64,000 nucleotides of DNA from Rhodocyclales bacterium (lineage in GTDB: Bacteria; Pseudomonadota; Gammaproteobacteria; Burkholderiales; Rhodocyclaceae). Positions 57,168-64,000 of the stretch are shown piece after piece. Positions within the stretch are counted from its first letter, which is position 1. Every line of letters starts with the position of its first letter. The stretch covers positions 292,989 to 356,988 of the forward strand of contig JACRLX010000007.1 of assembly GCA_016235165.1 (NCBI GenBank), in the 5' to 3' direction. Both the position numbers and the translations under genes were made by a program. The notes under the pieces are model-generated. The model did no database searches. It was given only the letters and a program-made list of their open reading frames with translations, and was not told the DNA's origin.

Positions 57168-58787
57168 TCAGTGCAGCGTGAATGGGCAGTCGATCACGTT
57201 GAACGGATCGTAGTTGAGCCCGCGTGCCTTGCGGATGGTGCCGATCACCTCGCCGGACGTGGCATAGGCCTCGACGGCTTCGACGATCGACGGCATCAGG
57301 TTGAAGCGGTCGCCTTTCTGCGCATCGGTGTAGAGCTGCTGGATCTTCGCTTTCAGCACATCCTGGTCACGCGTTGGCTTCCAGGCCGCCATGCGCTCGG
57401 CAATGGCTTCCGAATCTCCCGGATGCAGCTTCTGGATCGGGATTTCGAAGTCGTCCTCGGGCGGGATTTCGAGGTGGTTCACGCCGACGATCAGGCGTTC
57501 CTTCCTGTCCATCTCGATGAACTTCCTGTTGGCTTCGTCGCGCAGCATCTCCTGGATGTAGCCCTTGTCGATGGCCGCGATCAGGCCGCCCATGTCGTCG
57601 ATCTGCTTCAGGATCTTGCCGGCTTCCTGCTCGACTTCGTTGGTCAGGGCCTCGACGAAGAAGGAGCCGGCGAGCGGATCGACCACGTCGGCGACGCCGG
57701 TCTCGTGGGCCACGATGTGCTGGGTGTTGAGCGACATGCGCGCGGCCAGCGCCGAGGGCTCGGCGTAGGCGTTGTCCATGGTGGCGTTGTCCATCGCCGT
57801 GCAGCCGACCATGGCGCCGGCCAGCGACTGGATCGCGCAGCGGGCGATATTGTTGAGCGGCTGCTGGTAGGTCATGGTGCGTCCCGAGGTATGCACCGCA
57901 ATCAGCAGTTGGCAGGCCTTCTCGGTCTTCGCCCCGAACTCCTCCTTCGCAATGCGCGCCCACATGCGGCGCAGCGCGCGCACCTTGGCCACTTCCTCGA
58001 AGAAGCGGGTGCCGATGCTGACCAGCTCGTAGGGCACCAGCGCGGCGTCGTCGAAGTCCAGGCCGCGCTCGCGCACCAGCTTGCCGCAGAGCTCCTTGTA
58101 CATCGACAGCACCACGGCGATGGCCTGGGCGTTGTTGCCGCCGGATTCCTGGAAGTGCTGGCTGATCACGCTGGAGCGCATGCGGATCTTGTTGCGCACC
58201 ACGTATTCCGAGGCGTCCAGCCACAGCTTGAGGTTGAGGTCGAAGGGCTGCACGTCGGTCTGGCCGAAGTAGTTCTCGAAGGGCGACTCCATCACGCTGC
58301 CATGCACGTCGCTCGGGTCGATGCCGCGCTTGTGGGCCAGCGCCACCACGTAGGCCAGGCGCATCACCGTCGGCGCCGAGGAGCCGAGCAGGGTGATCGA
58401 CTGCCCGGTGAGCGGGATGCCGTCCATCAGTTCCTCGAACTCCAGCAGGGAGCAGCCGGGCCAGCCGAGGATGCCGGCCTCCTTGCGTCCCAGCGGGTGA
58501 TCGGGATCGATGCACATCGAGAATACGCGGTCACTGATCACGCACATGCCGCCGCGCTGGCCCATCTCGCGGTACTTCTTGAGCACGCCATTGGCCTGCA
58601 CCGAGCTGCCCAGGCCCGCCGTCATGCGCTGGGTCCACATCCGCGTGCGGTAGCCGCTCTCGTGGTAGCCGCGGGTATAGGGGAAGGCACCCGGGTGGCC
58701 GAGGTCCTTCTCGTAATCCAGGCCGGCCACGTCGGCGGGCGTGTAGACCGGCTTGATGGCGTAACCGTAATCCGTCTCGCGCTTCAT
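57168..58787 (-). CDS. Adenosylcobalamin-dependent acyl-CoA mutase, large subunit, substrate unknown
   Basis: A 539-residue TIM-barrel subunit of the methylmalonyl-CoA mutase family. Conserved features are FPYTRGYHESGYRTRMWTQR, ending in AGLGSSVQANG, and the active-site His in SSVISQHFQESGG (about residue 211). By hand alignment to Propionibacterium mutase, Tyr89 becomes Thr56, Phe117 becomes Ser85, and Arg207, which binds the methylmalonyl carboxylate, becomes Asn (about 185). So a non-carboxylated, perhaps aromatic or branched acyl-CoA is likely. AGGAG precedes the ATG. A GACCGAACGGTC palindrome lies upstream. Confidence 0.88.
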   Translation of the reverse strand: MKRETDYGYAIKPVYTPADVAGLDYEKDLGHPGAFPYTRGYHESGYRTRMWTQRMTAGLGSSVQANGVLKKYREMGQRGGMCVISDRVFSMCIDPDHPLGRKEAGILGWPGCSLLEFEELMDGIPLTGQSITLLGSSAPTVMRLAYVVALAHKRGIDPSDVHGSVMESPFENYFGQTDVQPFDLNLKLWLDASEYVVRNKIRMRSSVISQHFQESGGNNAQAIAVVLSMYKELCGKLVRERGLDFDDAALVPYELVSIGTRFFEEVAKVRALRRMWARIAKEEFGAKTEKACQLLIAVHTSGRTMTYQQPLNNIARCAIQSLAGAMVGCTAMDNATMDNAYAEPSALAARMSLNTQHIVAHETGVADVVDPLAGSFFVEALTNEVEQEAGKILKQIDDMGGLIAAIDKGYIQEMLRDEANRKFIEMDRKERLIVGVNHLEIPPEDDFEIPIQKLHPGDSEAIAERMAAWKPTRDQDVLKAKIQQLYTDAQKGDRFNLMPSIVEAVEAYATSGEVIGTIRKARGLNYDPFNVIDCPFTLH

Positions 58788-58850
58788 TTCGTCTCCTGTG
58801 CATGCTGGCGGCGCTGCGGGCCGCAGGATATTGTTAGCCTAACAAAAACC

Positions 58851-58862
58851 GACCGAACGGTC
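58851..58862. promoter_or_regulatory. TetR-type operator upstream of the mutase
   Basis: GACCGAACGGTC, a near-perfect 12-bp palindrome with TTG on the far side, about 65 bp before the mutase ATG. Same form as the site at 61397-61408. Confidence 0.65.
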
Positions 58863-58991
58863 AACATAAAGCGCGAGCGAGCCAAATTTTCCCCAATTTG
58901 ACCAGCTGCACAGGCCGGAACGCCATCCGGCCCGCTACGGTGATATTATTCGACTAATAGGACGGATAAACAGGCGCGCAAGGAGAAGGAT

Positions 58992-59951
58992 GTGGAGGAA
59001 GCCGATCGCAGTCTGCTCGACGCCGTGGCCGCTGGCCACATCCGCAGCGCCGCGCGCCTGATCACCCGCGTCGAGCGCGACGACCCCGGCGTGGTGCCGC
59101 TGCTGCAGGCGCTCCACCGCATGGGCGGGCGCAGCAAGGTGGTCGGCGTCACCGGGCCGCCGGGCGCCGGCAAGAGCACGCTGATCAATGCCCTGGTGCG
59201 CCACTGGCGGCAGGCCGGGCTCCGGGTGGCGGTGCTGGCGGTCGATCCGTCCAGCCCGTTCTCGGGCGGCGCCGTGCTCGGCGACCGCCTGCGCATGATG
59301 GACCACAGCGGCGATGACGGCGTCTTCATCCGCAGCATGGCCTCGCGCGGCCACCTCGGCGGCCTCTCGCGCGCTACCGGCGATGCGCTCACCGTGCTCG
59401 ACGCCATGCCCTGGGACGTGGTGCTGATCGAGACCGTCGGAGTCGGCCAGAACGAGACCGACATCATGCGCCACGCCGCCGTCGTGCTGCTGCTGCAAAC
59501 GCCCATGGGCGGCGACGACGTGCAGGCCGCCAAGGCCGGCATCAACGAGATCGGCGACATCTTCGTGGTGAACAAGGCCGACCACAAGGAGGCCGACCGC
59601 AGCGTGCAGATGCTGGCCGAGATGATCGCGCTGGCGCAGCGCCTGCACAGCGAGCGCAGCTGGAAGCCGCCGGTGCTCAAGACCCGGGCCACCACCGGGG
59701 AAGGCGTGGCCGAACTCGCCACCCACATCGACCGCTGCTTCGCCGCCCATGCCGAAGGCACGCCGGCGGCGCTGCAACGCGCCCGCACGCGGATGCGCTT
59801 TCGCGTCGGCGAGATCCTGCGCGACATGCTCGACCGCCGCATGCGCTCCCAGGACGGTCAGTGGCTGGAAGACCTGCTCGACCCGGTGATCGCGCGCGAA
59901 ACCGACCCCTACGCGCTGGCGGAGAAGATGCTGGAGCGCGCCGCGACCTGA
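58992..59951 (+). CDS. meaB: MeaB/ArgK-type G-protein chaperone of a B12 mutase
   Basis: A 319-residue GTPase that protects and reloads adenosylcobalamin mutases. Walker A is GVTGPPGAGKSTLINALV; MeaB motifs VDPSSPFSGGAVLGDRLRM and LIETVGVGQNETD; the base-recognition motif is NKAD. The GTG start at 58992 has AGGAG upstream. It is divergent from the mutase subunits and shares their upstream region with the operator, so both directions may be controlled together. Confidence 0.93.
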   Translation: MEEADRSLLDAVAAGHIRSAARLITRVERDDPGVVPLLQALHRMGGRSKVVGVTGPPGAGKSTLINALVRHWRQAGLRVAVLAVDPSSPFSGGAVLGDRLRMMDHSGDDGVFIRSMASRGHLGGLSRATGDALTVLDAMPWDVVLIETVGVGQNETDIMRHAAVVLLLQTPMGGDDVQAAKAGINEIGDIFVVNKADHKEADRSVQMLAEMIALAQRLHSERSWKPPVLKTRATTGEGVAELATHIDRCFAAHAEGTPAALQRARTRMRFRVGEILRDMLDRRMRSQDGQWLEDLLDPVIARETDPYALAEKMLERAAT

Positions 59952-59979
59952 ATCGCCGTCCCGTCAGCGCCGACTCTCG
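59950..59979 (+). repeat. Dispersed ~28-bp repeat, copy 8 (after meaB)
   Basis: Contains CCCGTCAGCGCCGACTCTCG. It begins at the meaB stop codon (TGAATCGCC) and in the next frame reads NRRPVSADSR. Confidence 0.55.
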
Positions 59980-59985
59980 GCCTGA

Positions 59986-61320
59986 CTACTTCTTCTCGCG
60001 GCGGTGCACCCGCACCGCCTTGGCCTCGTAACGCGGCAGCGAGCCTTCGGTCAGGCATTCGACCTTGACGCGCACGCCCAGGCGCGAATGGATGGCGTGG
60101 CCGAGGTCGTGTTCGATGTCCTGCGTGCCGCGGCCGCTGGCCCGGGTCTTCTCGACGGCGACGGTGATCTCCTCCATCAGCATCGGGTCGCTGTCGATAT
60201 AGATGTGCCAGGCTTCCTTCACCGTGCCCTCGGTGTCGGCGATGATGTCCTCGACCTGGCTGGGGAAGACCATCACGCCGCGGATTTTCAGCATGTCGTC
60301 GCTGCGGCCGATGATGCGGCCGATCTTGGGCATGCCGTGGCGGCCGCAGGGACAGTCGTAGGGTTTCTCCGAGAGCTTCACCAGGTCGCGCGTGCGCCAG
60401 CGCACCACCGGGCTGCCCTCGCGATCGAGCGAGGTGATCACCACTTCGCCGACCTCGCCGGGCGCCACCGGCTTCAGCGTCGCCGGATCGACGATCTCGG
60501 TGATGAGGGTGTCCTCGTTGATCAGGTGCATCTCGTCGCTGTCGTGCGAGTACGGGCAGGAGATGCTGACGATCGGGCCGCCGGCCTCGGTGGTACCGTA
60601 GATGTTCTGCGCGCGGAATCCCGGTGGCATTTCGGCTTCGAGCTGGTCGCGGAAGGCGGCCGAGATCGACTGCCCGCCGAACACGCCGACGCGCAGCTTC
60701 CAGGCCGTGCGCGGGTCGATGCCCTGTGCCTTGGCCTGGTTGATCAGGGTCATCAGCCAAAGAGGCGAGAGCGAGCAGGCGCTGAATTCGTGGTCGCCCA
60801 GCCATTTCAGCATCAGGTCGCTGCGCCCGGGGCCGACCGGGAAATTCACCGCGCCATAGGCCGCCAGTCCGATGTCCATGGCCAGGCCGCCGATCCACAG
60901 GCCATAGCCGTAGCCCTGGTACACCTTGTCGCCGGGCAGTATGCCGGCGGCGCGCAGCAGGCGGCACATCTGCCAGGGAATCAGGTGGTTCAGGTCCCGC
61001 TCGGTGAGGCCGAACATCACGGGCAGGCCGGTGGTGCCCGAGGTGGCGACGAAGCGGCGCACCTGGGTGATATCCACGGTCAGCATCGGATAGGGGTAGA
61101 GCGCGCGCAAGTCGGCCTTCTCCAGCGTCGGCATGGCGTGCAGATTGTCGAAATCGCCGAGGTCGCGCGGCTCCATGCCGGCGGCCTTGAAGCGCCTGAC
61201 CCAGTCGGGCGAGCCCTGCAGGCGGCCGGCCAGTTTCTTCAGCTTGGCACGCTGGATGGCGACGATGCCGTCGCGGTCAAGGCATTCCACCTCCGGGTGC
61301 TCGAACTGGATTTCGTGCAT
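59986..61320 (-). CDS. PaaK-like aryl/acyl-CoA ligase of the mutase module
   Basis: A 444-residue ANL-superfamily ligase of the PaaK group. Motifs: VATSGTTGLPVMFGLTERD (P-loop), YQGYGYGLWIGGLAMDIGLAAYGA, NIYGTTEAGGPIVSI and the hinge IIGRSDDMLKIRGVMVFPSQVED. A CPCGRHG segment precedes the hinge. It is clearly different from padJ (the core differs throughout), so it likely activates another acid. AGGAGGAG precedes the ATG at 61320. A GACCGATCGGTC palindrome is about 80 bp upstream. Confidence 0.85.
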   Translation of the reverse strand: MHEIQFEHPEVECLDRDGIVAIQRAKLKKLAGRLQGSPDWVRRFKAAGMEPRDLGDFDNLHAMPTLEKADLRALYPYPMLTVDITQVRRFVATSGTTGLPVMFGLTERDLNHLIPWQMCRLLRAAGILPGDKVYQGYGYGLWIGGLAMDIGLAAYGAVNFPVGPGRSDLMLKWLGDHEFSACSLSPLWLMTLINQAKAQGIDPRTAWKLRVGVFGGQSISAAFRDQLEAEMPPGFRAQNIYGTTEAGGPIVSISCPYSHDSDEMHLINEDTLITEIVDPATLKPVAPGEVGEVVITSLDREGSPVVRWRTRDLVKLSEKPYDCPCGRHGMPKIGRIIGRSDDMLKIRGVMVFPSQVEDIIADTEGTVKEAWHIYIDSDPMLMEEITVAVEKTRASGRGTQDIEHDLGHAIHSRLGVRVKVECLTEGSLPRYEAKAVRVHRREKK

Positions 61321-61396
61321 CGCGGTCTCCTCCTCTGTGTTCCGGTTTTGTGCCCGGGTGCGTTTCCCGTGCTTGATGCTCAACTTATCATAAGCC

Positions 61397-61408
61397 GACC
61401 GATCGGTC
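61397..61408. promoter_or_regulatory. TetR-type operator upstream of the CoA ligase
   Basis: GACCGATCGGTC, a perfect 12-bp palindrome followed by AA. It lies between the ligase start and the tetR gene end. Confidence 0.7.
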
Positions 61409-61494
61409 AACGTATTGGGTGGAAGCGTGGGCATGGCGCGGCGTGCTTGGTCGCGCCGGCATCGCGGCGGCGGATGATTCGACAACCGGGAGGT

Positions 61495-62124
61495 CTACTT
61501 GCCGGTGCGGCCGAGAGCGGCGAAGTCGGCGTGGGCGATGCCCTTCAGCATGAGTTCGGTGACCAGCGCCGCCAGTTCCCTGGACGAAAGGCGGCCCTTG
61601 TCCGAGAACCAGGTGTCGGTCCAGTTGATCATGCCGAAATACAGCATGGTGATCGGCTGCCGGTAGCTCTCCTGTTCGGCAAGCTGGGGAAAGATGCCTT
61701 GCAGCAGGCGTTCGGTGGCGCGGATGATGCGCCGCTCGGCCGACACCACGAACTCGCGATCCTTGGCCGGCAGGCTGCCGATGTCATTGACCAGCACGAT
61801 GTGCTGGTTGCGCGAGCTGGGCCGGGTGTAGTTCTCGATCAGCGCCTCGGTCAGGTGCAGGAACTTTTCGCGCGGCGCATCCGAGGTATTGAGCGCGGCA
61901 TCCACGATCTCGCTGACCGTTTCCAGGTGCTCGATCAGCATGGTGCGCAGGATGTCGGTCTTGGAATCGAAGTAGTGGTACACCCCGGCCTTCGACAGCC
62001 CGGCCGCCGCCGCGATCTCGTTGATCGAGCTGGCCTCGAAGCTGCGCTCGGCGAACAGCTTCGCCGCGGCGAGCAGGATCGCCTGCTTGATCGCGTCGTA
62101 GTCCTGCGAGCGGGTACGTGCCAT
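61495..62124 (-). CDS. TetR-family transcriptional regulator
   Basis: A 209-residue TetR regulator. The N-terminal helix-turn-helix reads AILLAAAKLFAERSFEASSINEIAAAAGLSKAGVYHYFDSKTDIL, followed by a helical ligand-binding domain. The C-terminal residues 198-209 (HADFAALGRTGK) contain a shorter, possibly decayed relative of the dispersed repeat. It is upstream of the ligase on the same strand and is the best candidate to bind the palindromic GACCGNNCGGTC sites. Confidence 0.88.
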   Translation of the reverse strand: MARTRSQDYDAIKQAILLAAAKLFAERSFEASSINEIAAAAGLSKAGVYHYFDSKTDILRTMLIEHLETVSEIVDAALNTSDAPREKFLHLTEALIENYTRPSSRNQHIVLVNDIGSLPAKDREFVVSAERRIIRATERLLQGIFPQLAEQESYRQPITMLYFGMINWTDTWFSDKGRLSSRELAALVTELMLKGIAHADFAALGRTGK

Positions 62125-62531
62125 GGTCTGCCTGCCTGGGGTTGCGAAACGCGGCCGATCTTAGCACGCGCCCGGTAAAAGTCGTCCTTACGGTCGGTCA
62201 ATGTCTGGGGGTCGCCGTGTCGCCGGCGCCGACTTTCAGCCTTCCGCCGTGGTGCGGTCGGTCTTCGGAATCAGGCTCGGATCGCGGTGCGACACAGCCC
62301 GGAAGTACTTGCCTATTTCCGTGCTACCTGAGAAGGCTGGCAAACTCGCATGGGCGAACCCGGGCAATGAAAGCGATGGAAGACGGAACACGCTCACGAT
62401 GGAGAGCCCCAACGAATGAAAGGGACTTCCCCGTTCCAAGCCAGCCGTGCGGAAGGAGCACGGAAACGGCAACGAAGTGCCAAGATGGGGTTTGTTACAA
62501 CGCTCATCAACTCGACCCGCGAGGGGAAATC
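62125..62531. other. Intergenic region before the IS mosaic
   Basis: The 400-bp stretch after the tetR start holds a half-operator (CGGTCGGTCAA at 62191-62201) and repeat copy 9 (62211-62240). A 72-codon plus-strand frame (62201-62419, MSGGRRVAGADFQPSAVVRS...) carries the repeat but has no known domain. From about 62280 the sequence probably belongs to the left side of the IS110-type fragment that follows. No convincing gene was seen. Confidence 0.4.
62211..62240 (+). repeat. Dispersed ~28-bp repeat, copy 9 (before the IS mosaic)
   Basis: Contains GTGTCGCCGGCGCCGACTTT, one base from the core of copy 2. Its plus-strand frame reads GRRVAGADFQ. Confidence 0.55.
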
Positions 62532-62660
62532 ATGGAAATCGTAATGCTCGGCATCGATCTTGCCAAGAACATATTCGCATTGCACGGCGTGGATGCCAAA
62601 GGCAAGGTGGTGTTGCAGCGCCCGGCGGTGAAGCGGGGCAAGCCCTGCCCGAGCATCTGA
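62532..62660 (+). pseudogene. IS110-family transposase fragment
   Basis: The first 36 codons (MEIVMLGIDLAKNIFALHGV then DAKGKVVLQRPAVKRG) are the start of an IS110-type DEDD transposase with an intact Shine-Dalgarno (GAGGGG). The frame then leaves the family at about 62640, where IS66-type sequence begins, and stops at 62660. It is a remnant, truncated by an IS66-related rearrangement. Confidence 0.8.
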
Positions 62661-63700
62661 CGCGCATCGAGCATCGCCATGAACCGGAATCCTGTACCTG
62701 TGGCCAGTGCGGCAAGGATCTGGTGCTGATCGGCGAAGACGTCAGCGAGCAACTCGATGTCGAACCGGCAAAGTTCTTCGTCCATCGTCACATCCGCCCG
62801 CAGTACGCCTGCCGTGCCTGCGAGACGGTGACGGCAGCGCCGATCCCGCCGGCGGTGATCGACGGCGGCATGGCCGCCACGGGCCTCCTGGCCTGGGTGA
62901 TCATCGGCAAGTACCTGGATCATCTGCCGCTGTATCGCCTGGAACGCATCGCGGCCCGGGACGGTGTGACGCTGGCCCGCTCGACCTTGGCCGAATGGGT
63001 CGGACGCATCGGCGTGACCCTGCAACCGCTGGCGGATCGCCTGACGGCACGTCTGCTGGAACGACCGATACTGCATGCCGATGAAACGCCGGTGCAGCAA
63101 CTGGATCCCGGCAACGGCAAGACCAAGCGCGCCTATCTCTGGGCCTACATGGGCAACGTGCTGGAAACCGGGTCGCCGATCGTGGTGTTCGATTACCAGA
63201 CCAGCCGGTCGGGGGCGCATGCACGAAACTTCCTGGGGAAGTGGGAAGGTGCGCTGATGGTCGATGACTTCGGCGGCTACAAGGCACTCTTCGGTTCGCA
63301 GGTGACCGAGCTGGGTTGCTTCGCCCATGCGCGGCGGAAGTATTTCGAACTGAACGAGGCACAGGCGAACCCGATCGCCCAGGAGGCGCTCGTCAGGATT
63401 GCGGCGCTGTACGCGATCGAGGCACGGGGACGGGGCATGTCGATCGCGGAGCGTGCCGAGCTGCGGCAACGGGAAGCGCAGCCATTGCTGGTGGCGATGC
63501 ACGACTGGCTGATGGCAACGCGCATGACCGTGGCCAATGGGGGCGGCACCGCCAAGGCGATCGACTACAGTCTGAAGCGCTGGCCGGCGCTCTCCCGCTA
63601 CGCGAACAGTGGCGCTCTGCCGATCGACAACAATCCGGTCGAGAACGCCATCCGCCCGATTTGTCTGGGCAAGAAGAACTGGCTCTTCACGGGTTCCCAC
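62630..63700 (+). pseudogene. tnpC: IS66-family transposase (TnpC) remnant
   Basis: In frame with an upstream-extended reading frame, the codons from about 62630 (ALPEHLTRIEHRHEPESCTCGQCGKDLVLIGEDVSEQLD...) match the IS66 TnpC: zinc-binding CxC...C, then the DDE core with HADETPV, MVDDFGGYKALF and NNPVENAIRPICLGKKNWLFTGS. The N-terminal leucine-zipper part and the C-terminal IS66_C region (about 40 residues) are missing. It ends where the kinase fragment begins. It is not expected to be active. Confidence 0.8.
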
Positions 63701-63865
63701 TTCTGGCGCATGAGTTCGATGATCTCATCAGGTACGCCGTGGGTACTTTTCCAACGCCCAGTCGCTTCCACAACCACCACTGGATATCCAAGCTGAAAGT
63801 AAGGTTGCATCTCAACGTTGCGAGTAAACGTGTTACTCACGACAACAGGGCGGCCCGCATCTAAG
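63692..63865 (-). pseudogene. Fragment of an AAA_33/polynucleotide-kinase-like gene
   Basis: On the minus strand the codons read DAGRPVVVSNTFTRNVEMQPYFQLGYPVVVVEATGRWKSTHGVPDEIIELMRQKWEPV. This matches the middle of N4BP2-like/AAA_33 kinase proteins (VVVSNTFTR.WEMEPY...HGVPDE...MR.RWEPL). The P-loop half is missing; the sequence beyond 63865 looks like an IS end. The rest is lost to the IS66 remnant. Confidence 0.5.
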
Positions 63866-64000
63866 GAAACGCTGAACAAGCCACCGCAAAAAGCAGCGAC
63901 GAATTGAAATCGAGACGAAAACGTGACGGAAATGCCATTTTCATTGGGTGATCGGCCTGTTCGAGGGCAGACAAGGGGTGATTCCCCTGGATTTTGCTCA
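63865..64000. mobile_element. Probable left end of an IS5-type element
   Basis: From GGAAACGCTGAACAAGCC the sequence no longer matches the kinase gene and becomes AT-richer (GAATTGAAATCGAGACGAAA). It is preceded by CTAA, which fits the YTAR target of IS5-type elements. The transposase would lie beyond the right edge, so this is a tentative call. Confidence 0.35.

Noticed and set aside
57168..58787. Calling the mutase large subunit methylmalonyl-CoA mutase (mutA/mcm)
   Set aside because: The carboxylate-binding Arg and the Tyr of the pocket are not conserved by hand alignment, so the specific name is not justified.
57171..58901. 576-codon plus-strand frame opposite the mutase large subunit
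   Set aside because: Antisense shadow; no domain, and the mutase is unambiguous.
61495..61545. Tenth repeat copy at the 3' end of tetR
   Set aside because: Only ACGCCGACTTCGCC remains similar; the flanks do not match, so it may be chance.

Overview
The window reads as a chromosomal piece of a GC-rich betaproteobacterium, most likely of the Azoarcus/Thauera/Aromatoleum/Sterolibacterium type (Rhodocyclales sensu lato). The main reason is a complete anaerobic phenylacetate pathway, with genes in the order padBCDEFGHIJ. Supporting signs are the EarP/EF-P arginine-rhamnosylation pair, the cysE-iscR-iscS-iscS-iscU-iscA-hscB-hscA-fdx-iscX order and two TRAP transporters. The organism name is inference; the gene content is read from the sequence.

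Layout. 1-2.7 kb: a TRAP transporter (dctM cut by the window edge, dctQ, dctP) opposite a MarR-like regulator. 2.7-13.8 kb: housekeeping genes (glutamate-type dehydrogenase, GGDEF protein, dinB, M20 amidohydrolase, efp/earP, uracil-DNA glycosylase, uvrC, pgsA), with a 267-bp MITE-like element near 7.8 kb. 13.8-14.2 kb: tRNA-Gly, tRNA-Cys and tRNA-Leu. 14.2-22.2 kb: CRP-like protein, DUF1178 protein, response-regulator cyclase, phosphoesterase, mutS, suhB, trmJ. 22.2-29.8 kb: cysE and the ISC iron-sulfur assembly operon behind two tandem IscR-type sites. 29.8-36.3 kb: tatD, tpx, a WbqC/formyltransferase pair, typA, thioinosine phosphorylase, def, thioesterase.

36.3-54.1 kb is the aromatic-acid block. 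An NDP-forming acyl-CoA synthetase-like gene and a PaaX-type regulator lie on the minus strand. fdhD and padB-J lie on the plus strand: PadJ activates phenylacetate to its CoA ester, PadBCD oxidise it to phenylglyoxylate, and PadEFGHI decarboxylate that to benzoyl-CoA. A TRAP transporter follows. Two similar GATACA/TGTATC dyads, one before the synthetase and one before fdhD, suggest a shared operator.

54.2-56 kb holds an ECF sigma factor, an anti-sigma factor whose outer half resembles a DsrE-like protein, and a secreted DsrE-like protein. Two divergent promoters there have the same ECF architecture. 56.7-62.1 kb is a compact adenosylcobalamin-mutase module: small and large mutase subunits, a MeaB GTPase, a second PaaK-like CoA ligase and a TetR regulator with palindromic GACCGNNCGGTC sites. 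The substrate-pocket residues are not those of methylmalonyl-CoA mutase, so the substrate is open. 62.2-64 kb is a mosaic of IS110, IS66 and probably IS5-type fragments around a broken kinase gene.

Across the window a ~28-bp sequence with core CAGCGCCGACTTTC recurs at least nine times, inside genes and at gene ends. It often keeps one reading frame (peptide RRVASADF), and I could not assign it to a known class. The best candidates for undescribed biology are this repeat, the mutase module and the ECF/DsrE circuit.
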